Shown here: piece after piece, positions 1-11,480 of the stretch
Layout of the letters: each line of letters opens with the position of its first letter
Position numbering within the stretch: the first letter of the stretch is position 1
Assembly (NCBI GenBank): GCA_964017045.1
Contig: OZ024809.1
Coordinates: 13,460,307-13,524,306, forward strand
Source: Omphiscola glabra
Lineage: Eukaryota > Mollusca > Gastropoda > Lymnaeidae
Length of the DNA stretch: 64,000 nucleotides
Direction of reading: 5' to 3'
Translations under genes and position numbers: made by a program
The notes under the pieces: model-generated
The model's database searches: none
What the model was told of the DNA's origin: nothing
The model's input: only the letters and a program-made list of their open reading frames with translations

Positions 1-728
1 GTATCAAATGTTTAATTCAACTTTTAAAATAAATTGATCGATTTTCATCGATCTCTGCGTGGGGCAATTTAAAAAATCAATCTTCGTACATTTTATTAGT
101 TAGGCATATACAATAGCACAGCCTTTTTTTTTTTAATATAAATGTAAAAATTTGATGCCCCTGTGAATATCGCGGTCAGGTCGGAAAGGATACTGAGTAC
201 TTTAATCACATATGAGAGGTAACTCAGGCTTTAGTTAGCGGTACCAATGGGAAGGAATATACATTGTGTTGTTTCCCTTTAATCGACCTTTTTTTTTTTT
301 TGGTTTGTTTTGTTTTCTGTAAACACAATTCTTCGGTTTAAATAAAAAAAAAACTAGCACAAATGACATCAAAATAGCATTGAGTCTAATGGGACCCGGG
401 GGCGAATGGCGGCGCTGCGTGTCCGGGTCCATGAGGATGACAAATCTTTCTTTTTTTTTTTTTTTTTAACGACGCGGCCTCTCTATTCCTGCTAACACTT
501 TTCGGCGGACCCTTCTACCCTTCCTGGTCAGAATCCCTGGTATCCGCACACATGCCGCTGAAATGTCATAACCAGATCCCCCCCCCCCCCCCCTATTTGG
601 TGGCCACCGTTAACATGCACGAATCAAAAACGTTCCTGAGAATTAACAACAATAAACAAAATATACAGCCCGGCTTTGTGAAGCTGTTCTTCTATCAATT
701 TTACCCGAAAAATATAACAAAGTGGCTG
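1..728. other. No gene seen; partial relative of the 729-1142 foldback
   Basis: The stretch is AT-rich with poly-T and poly-C runs. About 300-440 resembles the left arm of the foldback element at 729-1142, sharing CACAAATGACATC, AATAGCATT and a CCCGGG segment, in the same orientation. I see no supported coding region. Confidence 0.5.
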
Positions 729-1142
729 TTGGTACCCGGGTAACAGAAGTGAGAGGTTGGGATTAAAAAACTATTTAATATATTATTGTTGGGTTTGTAA
801 GACAAAAATGAGGTATCAAAAGAAAGATAATTGAATGTTTGTAAACTTAATTCTTCAGTTTAATTAAAATAAACTACCACAAATGACATCCGAATAGCAT
901 TTAGTCAAAATGGACCAAGACACGCAGCGCCGTCATTTGCACCCGGGTCCCATTAGACTCAGTGCTATTCGGATATCATTTGTGGTAGTTTATTTTAGTT
1001 AAAATGAAGAAATAAGTTTACAAACGTATAGTCCATTCAATTATCTTTCATTTGATACCTCATTTTGTCTTACAAACCTAACAATAATGTTTTTAATAGT
1101 TTTTTTAATCCCAACCTCTCACTTCTGGTACCCGGGTACCAA
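729..1142. mobile_element. Long foldback (palindromic) element, about 414 bp
   Basis: The two halves are imperfect inverted copies. The left end TTGGTACCCGGGTAACAGAA pairs with the right end, whose reverse complement reads TTGGTACCCGGGTACCAGAA. Arms match along most of their length around a centre near 935. No coding capacity and no clear target-site duplication are seen. It looks like a foldback MITE. Confidence 0.75.
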
Positions 1143-1188
1143 TAGGTGCAGCCAAAATATAAACTGTGGCGCAACTACCGCGGTAGCA

Positions 1189-1272
1189 GCTACAGCCGTT
1201 CTGTGGGACACGTGGTGCAGCTACAGCCGTTCTGTGGGACACGTGGTGCAGCTACAGCCGTTCTGTGGGACA
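1189..1272. repeat. 31-bp tandem repeat, nearly 3 copies
   Basis: The unit holds CTACAGCCGTTCTGTGGGAC and ACGTGGTGCAG. It directly follows the foldback element. Confidence 0.9.
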
Positions 1273-1439
1273 CAGGCGGGATAGCTACGCCACTGAACTA
1301 CCCCCTGCTCACGTTTTGCCGTATGCAGCTCCCGAATCCACATTAAAGATATCTAAGTTTCAAAGTAAATCTCCCCACCCCCCCCCCCCTCCACACTACC
1401 AACCCGCATATGATAAACACTATATGATGTGATATTTCT

Positions 1440-2060
1440 GGGTTGTTCTGAATTCACCGCAGAGTGGTTCGCGTAAGGACACGCCTGCGCCTACCCGCAC
1501 GCGGCCTGCATCGCGAGACATGTCACCCAGTACCTAGGGCATGTTTGTGGCATATCTGAATTGTTGTCTAGTTTCCTGGTAGATAACTGACAGTCGTTGA
1601 CATCGTGTTCGAGATTATTATTGTTGTGTCAAGGAAGTGTGTAGTTTTAAGCTGCGACTGTGCAAGTGTCCACTTTTTGTTTTTGTTTTGTCGTGTTCTT
1701 CTTCTTGCAACACGATACCTCAAGAAATGACCCGTTTAGCTGTCCAGCAGGAAGCCACCACCAACTGACCAGTGCCGTGATCACGTGGAGCTGTTTACTC
1801 GCGCGTAACTGGTCAGTGGAGCTAGCCAGGTCACGGCGAGCTACTGTCAAGGTGAGCACCGTCTCGGCGAGCCACTGTCACGGCTAACCAAGGTCACGGC
1901 GAAAACCACGGTCACGGCGAACCACGGTCACGGCCACGGCGAACCACTGTCACCTAGCCTTGAGCTTGTCTCAAACCGCGGTAAAGCCCATATCCGTGTG
2001 TGTGTGTGTGCGTGCGTCGAAGTTTACGACGTGACCCGTGCAGTCACGTGATCGTGCTTA
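1440..2060 (+). other. CpG-richer segment, possible promoter/5' UTR exon
   Basis: This stretch has many more CG dinucleotides than the AT-rich surroundings. It contains a candidate donor CAAG|GTGAGC at 1851/1852, followed by short copies of GGTCACGGCGAACCAC up to about 1955. No coding potential is clear. It could be a distant non-coding 5' exon of SHIP or an unrelated transcript. Confidence 0.2.
1829..1960. repeat. Short GGTCACGGCGA-type tandem repeat
   Basis: Irregular 15-18 bp units with GGTCACGGCGAACCAC lie next to the candidate donor at 1852. Confidence 0.7.
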
Positions 2061-2394
2061 CACTTGGTTCTCAACTAAACGTAATGTGATATTTTCTTGT
2101 GGGTGTGGTTCCTTTGTTTTGTTCGACGCATTGAAACCGAAAAAGAATATGAGTGTTAACAAGAAGAGTGAAGCTTTCTTTTAAAAAAAACAAAAACTTT
2201 TCGGCGAAACGCCTTCGTCATGTGAATAACAAAACCCACATAAATCAACCGTGCATATCTGATATGCTAGAGTAGGAACAATAACAACAACAAAAATATA
2301 TAAATAAACACACAAGAAAAAAAGTTAAATTTCTACGAAGCCCCAAAAAATCCCCCTTGCAGTCCTTGGTTTGCTGGAACTTGATTTGCTGACA

Positions 2395-2870
2395 CTTGGT
2401 TTACTGCTGACTCTTGGTTTACTGCTGACACTTGGCTTACTGCTGACACTTGGTTTACTGCTGACACTTGGTTTACTGCTGACACTTGGTTTACTGCTGA
2501 CACTTGGTTTACTGCTGACACTTGGTTTACTGCTGACACTTGGTTTACTGCTGACACTTGATTTACTGCTGACACTTGGTTTACTGCTGACACTTGGTTT
2601 ACTGCTGACACTTGATTTACTGCTGACACTTGATTTACTGCTGACACTTGGTTTACTGCTGACACTTGGTTTACTGCTGACACTTGGTTTACTGCTGACA
2701 CTTGGTTTACTGCTGACACTTGGTTTACTGCTGACACTTGGCTTACTGCTGACACTTGGTTTACTGCTGACACTTGGCTTACTGCTGACACTTGGTTTAC
2801 TGCTGACACTTGGCTTACCGCTGACACTTGGTTTACTGATGACACATGGTTTACTGACACTTCGCTAAAA
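2395..2870. repeat. 18-bp minisatellite, about 26 copies
   Basis: The unit is TTTACTGCTGACACTTGG. Because 18 is a multiple of three, both strands stay open: a 6-residue leucine-rich repeat on + and a VNQVSA repeat in a 227-residue frame on - (3016 to 2333). There is no sign of a real protein. Confidence 0.95.
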
Positions 2871-3059
2871 ACTGCAATGTTTATACACATGTTCATGACA
2901 CGAAGCTGCCCTCCATTTTCCGTAAACCACTTGTGTGTTTGATTTAATAAACGCGACTTTGACGTGGGCCTTCCTTTCTGTGCGGATGTAGCAATGGCTG
3001 ATTCCTTGTAACCCACTTAATGAGGATTACAAAACAAGTAAGTGATCATATTATTTCGG

Positions 3060-3342
3060 GTTACCGGAAATTTGATCGAAAGAAATTTTTTCGACGGAAA
3101 ATTGATCGACGGAAATTTGATCGAACGGAAATTTGATCGAATCTTTTTTTCAGTTCACACGTTAAAATTTTCGTCAAATTTCTTTTTGAACGCACTGTAA
3201 TAAATAGTCAAACAAAATAATGCACCCAAAAATAAAATTGAAGCAAAATCTTAACGTGTGGACTGAAAAAAAGATTCGACCAAATTTCCGTTCGATCAAT
3301 TTTCCGTCGACGAAATTTCTTTCGATCAAATTTCCGGATACG
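3060..3342. mobile_element. Foldback MITE with 10-bp target-site duplication
   Basis: Long inverted arms carry repeated GGAAATTTGATCGA motifs. Left arm 3060-3165 pairs with right arm about 3250-3342. The direct repeat ATTATTTCGG flanks it at 3050-3059 and 3343-3352. A 9-10 bp duplication is typical of Mutator-like elements. No coding capacity. Confidence 0.8.
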
Positions 3343-3352
3343 ATTATTTCGG

Positions 3353-4234
3353 ATAGCTTGCCCACAATAATGTCTTCTGACAATTGCAGCGCTGCTTTAA
3401 GGTGACCATTTTGTTTTCTACTTCAAATTTACAACCATGACATTTACGATCGTTCTGGTGCCAGGGGTTTCCAAGATATACAACCCAATAAGTGGTTGGC
3501 TACACGGATACTTCTTCCGCCTATTACGGGCCGTTATAAATTGAGAATTGAATCTCTTAATTTTAGACTATGGCTCGTTCTAGAAACAGTCCATAATAAA
3601 GGACGATACCAAAGTTTTAAAAAAAAATAAAAAAAATAAAACGACAATCAAGGCCAGAGCTAATTACAATTAATAACTTTTTTTTTAAATTTGTGAACTT
3701 CAATTAAATAATAACAGCAAAAGAAATATGATTAAAATTATAAACTTACAGATTTGCTGGTACCGGTACTGTATATAAAAATACAACGAGCACAAAATGG
3801 TACTACGAGGAAATAGAAAAATCTACACACAACAAAATGACACATTGCACGACACGTGATCAAAAGAAAATCCCCCTCCCTCTCTATCGGTCAGCCCTTT
3901 TTATAGGCATTTCCTACTAATGTCTCTCGAACCACCTAACACATTGTTTTGCCTTCCCGTTTTATCCATAATCTTCTATTATTTTCGACAGTTGTCCTGA
4001 CTGGAATAAATGTTGTAAACAAGGTGGTTTTTTTAAGGCCACACTTCAAAGGCGGTCACGAGAGTTCACGAGGGGTCATGCATGTGGGACGCGAGATAGG
4101 CGTGCTTTAACACGTCATCCCTCATAACACCGCCTGTGAGTCTTTCATAATTTAATTGAATTTTTGAATTATATATTTTTAGTTGCGCCCCCCTCCCCCA
4201 GATATCAGCTGATCTTTATTTTTTTGTCTTAAAC
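3353..4234. other. No gene seen
   Basis: AT-rich unique sequence with A/T homopolymers. No supported frame, repeat array or RNA gene. Confidence 0.5.
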
Positions 4235-4490
4235 TGTACTGGCTCCAACTCCAGGACCAATGTCCAAAAAGCACCAAAACTATAATGGCTCCAACTACAG
4301 GACCAATATCCGAAAAACACCATACTGTACCGGTTCTAACTCCAGGACCAATGTCCAAAAAACACCATACTCTACCGGTTCTAACTCCAGGACCAATGTC
4401 CGAAAATACCATACTGTACCGGTTCTAACTCCAGGACCAATGTCCAAAAATACCAATACTATACTGGCTCCAACTCCACTTGTCCAAAAA
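4235..4490. repeat. About 46-bp minisatellite, 5-6 degenerate copies
   Basis: Each unit contains CTCCAGGACCAATGTCC and ACCATACTGTACCGG-like blocks. Confidence 0.85.
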
Positions 4491-5877
4491 CCAACACCAA
4501 ACTGTACTGGTAAAAAACAGTACTTATGGGGGTCACCTTACACCATGTCACAGAACGGTTGTTACGGAGGAGGGCTCCGGTCCCGACTTATCACAAACTG
4601 TATTGATGAAGTAGTAATCAGTGCAGGACCGCTCCTCTCTGTGATTTATATTGTGGGTATCTAGGCGTTGGGACAGACAAAAGCACAACGTAGACAAACG
4701 TAAACTGAACAACTCCAACTCCAGGTGTCCAGATGATGAAAATAATATGTTTATTACTATGATAAAAAGGTTCTTCTGTAATCTTCACTGATTGTCAGCT
4801 ATCTATATGAATGTCCAACGCTATGACTGTTTCTAGACTGTTCACTGTTTCGTCTCAACTACTTCTATGTTCCTCTAGTCAATTGTCGTCTCCTGGTCTC
4901 TCTTGCAACTATTCCCTAACAACTGCTATCTTAGCTCTTTTCTCTCTACTTCCAACACAACGAAATACTACCAACTTCAACTCTCACTAAACTCAACCCT
5001 CCCTATGTCAGGACGTGTTCTGTCTTATATGCCCATTCTCTACCTCCATAGGTGGCCTAGGAATGTTATCTAACAACACAGCCCCGCCCCCTAATTTCCG
5101 ATTAATTTGGATTTCCCGCCGTTAACCCCAAAATTAACATGCGAAGTCATCCCTCTATCTCAAAGATGCGAGACTCTATTAACCTTACCCTCGACCCTTT
5201 AACGATACTCTCCCCAAACTAACAGCAGTTTCCGCCCATCGTATAAATTACCTGAACAATGGAGCCTTGTCCTGTACCCCTCCCAGTCATTTGTGACACA
5301 CCACAACTACATCCTAACAGTTCAGAAACAAAAGTTTCACATGAAAGATCTCATACGGGCTGATTCAGTGATCATCAATAAATCGGACGTTAATATCAGC
5401 CGGCAAAATTGTTATATTATCTTTTTTCGAAAATTTACTGGAAATATGGCATTTACCAGTAATTCCGTAATGTTAGAGTTGTATCTATAAATAGCCAGCA
5501 CGTGTCAAGACCCACCCCCCCTCTTCCCTACCATGACGTAAACACGGCCATCGAAAGAAAGAGTTCTCCAGCTCCAGGATTGCCATGCCGATAACTGCCT
5601 CTTAATCGTTTAAAAGTAAATGTCGACACCCTTTTTTTTTTTAAACGCAGGAGTGCCCCGTGTTGCCATGACTACGAACAGTTATCCGATGAGTCCTTAA
5701 TCAAATTATTTTGAGACCTGCCTTTGACTGTCGGGGTGTCTCAGTTTACATTTTTTAAAAATATTTTAAAATCCGCCTTTTGGCATTGTTATTTGGTCCA
5801 TTAAGGTCACAATAGCTCGGTGGGGATGTGCGCTTCAGTCTGATCTAACGATCCGCAACACTGTTAACCATTTCGAT
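4491..5877. other. No gene seen
   Basis: Unique sequence without a convincing coding region. A box-A-like AGCTCGGTGGGG at about 5815 has no box B partner. Confidence 0.5.
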
Positions 5878-6112
5878 TGTTCTCTCTCTCTCCTTCTATC
5901 TCGCTTCCCCTCCCTCCCTCTTTCTCTCTCTTCCTCTCTCTCCCGCTCTCTTCCCCTTTCTCTTCCTCTTTCTCTATATCTCCCTCTCCCTCTCTCTCTT
6001 CCCTTCTCTCTCATTCACGCTACTGCTTTCTTTTTTCACTTTCTCTCTCACTTCTCTCTCACTTCTCTCTCACTTCTCTCTCACTTCTCTCTCCCCCTCC
6101 TGTTTCTATCTT
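5878..6112. repeat. Polypyrimidine (TCTC/CCCT) tract
   Basis: About 235 bases of C and T with almost no purines, ending in CTCTCTCACTT repeats. A possible triplex-forming (H-DNA) tract. Confidence 0.9.
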
Positions 6113-6261
6113 CTTGTTGACACCATTTTCTGTCAGTTTGTGGGTTGGCGGTCCAGATGCATCATGTTGGAGGGTTGGCTGTCCAGATAGATCATTTTGG
6201 TGGGCTGGGGGTGTATTATATTGGAAAGATACATTTGTTGATGAGCTGTAGTAAAAGAACA

Positions 6262-6765
6262 TCCGAGAAAGTCACAAGAACTGCACAGACCCCATAGCAC
6301 CAGAAATGCACACACACACCACAGCACAAGAACTGCACAGACCCCATAGCACCAGAAATGCACACACACACACCACAGCACAAGAAATGCACAGACCACA
6401 ACGCATAAGAACTGCACTTGACCACACAGCACAATGCACAAGAATTGCACAGATCTACACAGCACATTTGCACAGACCCATACAGCACAAGAACTGCACA
6501 GACCTACACCGTACAGATCCACACAGCACAGACCCCACAGCACTAAAACTGCACAGACTCACACAGCACAAAAACTGCACAGACCCACACAGCACAAGAA
6601 CTGCACAGACCCACACAGCACAAAAACTGCACAGACCCACACAGCACAAAACCTGCACAGACCCACACAGCACAAAAACTGCACAGACCCACATAGCACA
6701 AAACCTGCACAGACCCACACAGCACAAAAACTGCACAGACCCACACAGAACACAGCACAATCTGT
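6262..6765. repeat. 26-bp minisatellite
   Basis: The unit contains AACTGCACAGACCCACACAG and CACAAA. The 5' part is degenerate and the last ten or so copies are nearly identical. Open frames in several registers arise from the repeat. Confidence 0.95.
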
Positions 6766-6799
6766 TTGGGTCCGGGTTTATGAGATAACCGACTAACTG

Positions 6800-7552
6800 G
6801 TCCCGTGAATATGTTGTATTCACTTCCCGAATACCTGGCCACACACACACACACATTGCTTTCTTTAGGGACTACATTTGGACAGCACAATGATTTGGCG
6901 ACACATAGATATGGACACCACGTAGACTGGGCAACACATGTGATGACGGGGCGTTTAGTGGTTGGGTATGCGATTTACGACTCCCGAGATTGGTACACGG
7001 CCCCAGATGACGCCAGCAAAATGATACATTCAGCTATTAGACAGAGGAGAACACGTTTCAATGTATACTCTTAGGGTGTAAAAAAACAATAACACATTTT
7101 TAATAGGTGACTCGAACTGATGGAATGGGGGGGGGGGGGTTAGATCAACCAAATCGAACTGATGGAATGGGGGTTAGATTGACAACCCCGGAAATCAACG
7201 ATAGACAATCGAATACTTTATATTAACAGATTGGCAGACGATCGAACGTGGCCTTTTCTTTAATGATTGTGTGTGGGTATGGGGGGGGGGGGATTTTATT
7301 TACACCTATTCTTTGAACCCCGTCATATTTAATTGGATTTTGTTCTTTCCGGCTCGTCAACACTATCACACAGATTTATAGGTTAATCCAGTTAACAGGC
7401 AGAGGCATTTTCCTCATTGTTTAAGGTCAGAAGTTAATCTGTATCGATTTATGGTCCTGTGAAAAAAAACATGGCTTAATCTTTTGATCAATAAAGGTAA
7501 AAAAAAAAAATATTTAAAAAAATGCATTTATTGATTTATTTTAATTACAAAC
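6800..7552. other. No gene seen
   Basis: Unique AT-rich sequence with poly-G runs. A frame at 6805-7074 (89 codons) shows no recognisable domain and no splice context, so I do not call it. Confidence 0.4.
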
Positions 7553-7725
7553 TTGAAACTGTCTTTCCCCAACTGAAACTTCGTCTGAAACTGTCTTTCC
7601 CCAACTGACACTTCGCATGAAACTGTCTTTCCCCAACTGAAACTTCGTCTGAAACTGTCTTTCCCCAACTGAAACTTCGCCTGAAACTGTCTTTCCCCAA
7701 CTGAAACTTTATCTGAAACTGTGAA
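7553..7725. repeat. 33-bp minisatellite, about 5 copies
   Basis: The unit holds GAAACTGTCTTTCCCCAACT then GAAACTTCGTCT. It sits just before AGGTTGAGAATCGCTG (about 7743-7758), a possible decayed hAT 3' terminus. Confidence 0.9.
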
Positions 7726-7759
7726 AGGGGTCGCCACTCACAGGTTGAGAATCGCTGCA

Positions 7760-8384
7760 CTATTTGGATCTGCAGGTGAAGAAGCGGTGCCCCAGGTGAT
7801 ATACACACACATATATATGCATTGAAGGGCATCACATAAATAAATTACGTCTGAACGTAAAAGAAAAAAAATTGTGCAACAAATTATTTTGAATTCTTTT
7901 CTATGAGAACAGTCGGAGAATCTCACCTTATTTTCTGACAAGATCGGGGAACAAGTGAATTTTGTTTATCTTTCGGTCCAATGCCACACGGACAACATTG
8001 ATGGCTTGTCTGGTTGGTGTCATCACTACGCAACTACCACAATGCAACGTTCTTTGCGGGCCTTTGATTCCTGTACTATGGGAAATATGTCGGGGAGATC
8101 GGACGGGGGAATCAAATGACAATCCTTTTGGACGAGAGCTCAATCTCTACCCAATCACTTACTGACATTTATTGTTCTTCAATCTGTAACATTCGTGTTC
8201 ATTGGCTTTAATCATAACAATGTAAATACTTTTGAATAAAGCATAAAATTAAATTTGGGATTATATGTATACATATCACAAATAACACACACATAATTAC
8301 TCCAAACGAACCGTCTCTTACTTCCATTCACTGATATTTAGTCGATAAGAAACATTTATATGGACTTACAAATAACATAAAGTC
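7760..8384. other. No gene seen
   Basis: Unique sequence. The short open frames on both strands at about 7930-8165 mirror each other and lack supporting features. Confidence 0.4.
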
Positions 8385-8639
8385 TAAAAAACGTTTTCCT
8401 GTAACTTTTTTCCTGTGACTTTTTTTAAAACTATTTTCCGGTGACTTCGTACCTGTGAATTTGTGTCCTGTGACTTTTTCCTCGCGTGACTGTGACAAAT
8501 TATATATGCATTACATATGCAACATGGGGGGGGGACTATAACATTAATAGCAAAAACCTTCCTGCAGTTTAACGCCTCTGTGAATAATACCTGATGGCGT
8601 TGGGACGTATTGAATGTCTTTGAGCTATAACCTGCAGGT

Positions 8640-8880
8640 GGCGCCCCTAACATGCAGGTGTCGCCCCTAACATGCAGTGTCGCCCCTAACATGCAAGTGT
8701 CGCCCCTAACATGCAGGTGTCGCCCCTAACATGCAGTGTCGCCCCTAACATGCAAGTGTCGCCCCTAACATGCAGGTGTCGCCCCTAACATGCATGTGTC
8801 GCCCTAACATGCATTGTCGCCCCTAACCTGCAGTTGTCGCCCCTAACATGCAGTGTCGCCCCTAACATGCAGTTGGTGCC
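8640..8880. repeat. 19-20 bp minisatellite, about 13 copies
   Basis: The unit is GTCGCCCCTAACATGCAGGT with small length variants. A weaker CCTGTGACTTTTT repeat precedes it at 8398-8480. Confidence 0.92.
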
Positions 8881-9690
8881 ATAAACATAAATAAACTTTT
8901 TAGTGACTATCCCAAACCCCCCCAACTCCCCAGCAGGAAAGGTACGAAACCTGGAGATCTTGCACCACCTAGAATAAAAAAGGTATTCGGCCATCGCTGT
9001 CCAACCAGAACGGAATCCTTGAATAGGGATCTTTTCCAGAAATACGTTTACTAAAAAAAAATTGAATTGACCTAGATCAAAGGTTTCCTTGACTCACCCC
9101 CACCCCCCCTTTCCACCTCCACACACATCCAGCCCTATCGTCTTATCAATTACCCCCCTGACCCTTCCCCCACCCCCAAATCTGTCTCGGTTGAATGCCG
9201 TCGCTCTGATGTCTGAAGGTGAACCGAGACAGAATGTCATAGATTCCTCCCTGGCCTTCCCTCCCACCCCAGCCCCGCTTTGTGACCATTACACGTAGAC
9301 GGCACTTCCTGGGTTCACTCGTGCGTGACCGTCCTTTTAAAATAGACTTCCTCTCTCAGCTTTGCGGGAGTTCCCAGTAGACAAACTGTTGGGTAATAAT
9401 CTTGTGACAAGAGGCAAACATTGGAATAGCTTGAGCTTAGCATAGTTCATGATAGAAATACTGGCCATTGGGAGGAAGAAACAGGACATTTTGAAAAGTA
9501 ATTTTTAAGAAATTAAGAAAATTGTGTTAATATATTATTATATGGTGTATATGTAGTTTGTGTAATAACATGGCATTAGATTTCGAATGATAAAGTTATG
9601 ATATAGATCGTACTGTCCTGAGCTCAGAAACGATCCATGCCAGACATTAGGTAGCTGTACCACTGACCCCCACTTGAATAAATACACAAA
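8881..9690. other. No gene seen; possible 5' flank of SHIP
   Basis: Unique sequence with poly-C stretches, lying upstream of the candidate first exon at 9691. No TATA-like element can be assigned with confidence. Confidence 0.35.
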
Positions 9691-9740
9691 ATGGAGGAGG
9701 ACATATTCACTACTTCATTGGAATTAAGGAATGAGCTCAA
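9691..9740 (+). CDS. Candidate upstream first coding exon of the SHIP gene
   Basis: ACAAAATGG gives a good start context. Sixteen codons (MEEDIFTTSLELRNEL) plus AA run to a strong GTAAGT donor at 9741. The leftover phase 2 joins in frame to the base at 14306, where an AG acceptor precedes the SH2 exon and the frame is open to the ATG at 14352. The resulting protein would be 1232 residues. I recognise no homology in this short peptide and a one-in-three phase match is weak evidence, so this stays a candidate. Confidence 0.4.
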
Positions 9741-9861
9741 GTAAGTCGATGCTTGAAAAATTTGGTAAATTCGTACCGCGTTTTTTTACCATGGCCGCCA
9801 ACTTGATTGCCGTGACCCGTAAAATTAAGAATAAAACGTTAAAAAATAATGAAAAAATTTC

Positions 9862-10090
9862 CTAAATGTATCCCTAAACCTAACCTCAACCCTAAATCTA
9901 TCCCTAAACCGATCCCTAAACCTAACATGAACCCTAAATCTATCCCTAAACCGATCCCTAAACCTAACCTCAACCCTAAATCTATCCCTAAACCGATCCC
10001 TAAACCTAACCTCAACCCTAAATCTATCCCTAAACCTATCCCTAAACCTAACCTGAACCCTAAATCTATCCCTAAACCTAACCTAATGAA
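9862..10090. repeat. 42-bp minisatellite with CCCTAAA core
   Basis: Units combine ATCCCTAAACC and AACCTCAACCCTAAATC. The recurrent CCCTAA resembles the animal telomere repeat on this strand, but the spacing and substitutions are those of a minisatellite. Confidence 0.9.
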
Positions 10091-10135
10091 ATAAGGTAGG
10101 ATCTATCTTAATTAGCCAAAAATTAACCTGGTAGG

Positions 10136-10632
10136 CGTAGGTCAAAGTGACTTGTAGATAAACATTGTAGTCTTAGATCAAAGTGACTTGTAGATAAACA
10201 TTGTAGTCTTAGATCAGAGTGACTTGTAGATAAACATTGTAGTCATAGATCAAAGTGACTTGTAGATAAACATTGCAGTCTTAGATCAAAGTGACTTGTA
10301 GATAAACATTGTAGTCTTAGATTAAAGTGACTTTTAGATAAACATTGTAGTATTAGATCAAAGTGACTTGTAGATAAACATTGTAGTCTTAGATCAGAGT
10401 GACTTGTAGATAAACATTGTAGGCTTAGATCCAAGTGACTTGAAGATAAACATTGTAGTCTTAGATCCAAGTGACTTAAAGAATAACACTGTAGTCTTAG
10501 ATCAAAGTGACTTGTAGATAAACATTGTAGGCTTAGATCAAAGTGACTTGTAGATAAACATTGCAGTCTTAGATCAAAGTGACTTGTAGATAAACATTGT
10601 AGTTTAGATCAAAGTGACTTGTAGATAAACAC
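10136..10632. repeat. 36-bp minisatellite, about 13 copies
   Basis: The unit contains TTAGATCAAAGTGACTTG and TAGATAAACATTGTAGTC. Confidence 0.95.
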
Positions 10633-10794
10633 CTGCCTTTAGGAGTAGACGAGATGTACTAAAAGATAAGCAGCTACCCGTAGGCATAGACAAAACGTTG
10701 CTTGTCAACATCTATCTATAACCGTTGACGAAAGTGCTTTATTAAACTACGGCCTGTGACCGTAGTCAACAGTGGCATATAGATAAACATCGCC

Positions 10795-11060
10795 ACGTAG
10801 GCGTAGTCGAAGACATCTGTGGCTTATGAACATCGGGACGCTGGCGTAGCCGAAGACATCTGTGGCTTATGAACATCGGGATGCTGGCGTAGCCGAAGAC
10901 ATCTGTGGCTTATGAACATCGGGACGCTGGCGTAGCCGAAGACACCTGTGGCTTATGAACATCGGGATGATGGCGTAGCCGAAGACATCTGTGGCTTATG
11001 AAAATCGGGATGCTGGCGTAGTCGAAGACATCTGTGGCTTATGAACATCGGAGTGTTGAC
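10795..11060. repeat. 44-bp minisatellite, about 6 copies
   Basis: The unit contains GTAGCCGAAGACATCTGTGG and CTTATGAACATCGGGATGCT. It abuts the preceding array and shares its AAACAT and GGCGTAG words. Confidence 0.92.
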
Positions 11061-11242
11061 ACGTAGGCGTAGACCTGTGGCCTTAGAGATAAACATACAA
11101 TCCAATAACCGAATTCTTTACATTATGACAAGTTGCCTTATCAGTTCTGACCACTCTGTTTGCTAGCAGGGCGGGATTCCATATACAATTTAAAATTAAG
11201 TTAAAAGACTGATTAAAAAAAACATCAACAACATTTTTTGGT

Positions 11243-11480
11243 ATCATCATCATCATCAGGTCCCGTAGTCCTTCGACCGTTGGGGCGCCACAGATGACAT
11301 GTACACTATTCTTCTCCATTCCTCTCGGTCTTCTGCCCTACGCATAGCATCGCCTAGTTTTAATCCCGTCCATTCTTTGATATTATCTTCCCATCTTTTT
11401 CTTTGTCTTCCTCTTCTTCTTCCTCCTCTAGTAGTGCCCTGCAAGATCTCTTTGGCGGAGCCCTTGTTTTCTGGTCACGT
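11243..11480 (-). mobile_element. Truncated non-LTR retrotransposon 3' end
   Basis: On the - strand a 62-codon frame (11444 to 11256) reads GRRRGRQRKRWEDNIKEWTG, then AEDREEWRRIV, then SVAPQRSKDYG. This is the familiar C-terminal tail of LINE endonuclease/reverse transcriptases in molluscs and other animals. A TGATGATGATGATGA tail follows, as in several LINE clades. It is 5' truncated: no RT core remains. Confidence 0.85.

Noticed and set aside
2333..3016. 227-codon - strand frame with VNQVSA repeats as a secreted or structural protein
   Set aside because: The 18-bp period keeps all matching frames open, the opposite strand is open too, and the non-repeat ends show no domain or signal peptide.
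5810..5860. tRNA or tRNA-derived SINE
   Set aside because: Only a box-A-like AGCTCGGTGG is present; no GGTTCGAATCC box B or cloverleaf is visible.
7738..7760. SPIN-like third copy
   Set aside because: Only AGGTTGAGAATCGCTG at the end resembles a hAT terminus; the interior is a 33-bp minisatellite and no 5' end is found.
10136..10632. CRISPR-like regular array (also 21945-22852 and 23724-26604)
   Set aside because: Units are directly contiguous with no unique spacers, the genome is eukaryotic, and no cas genes are present.
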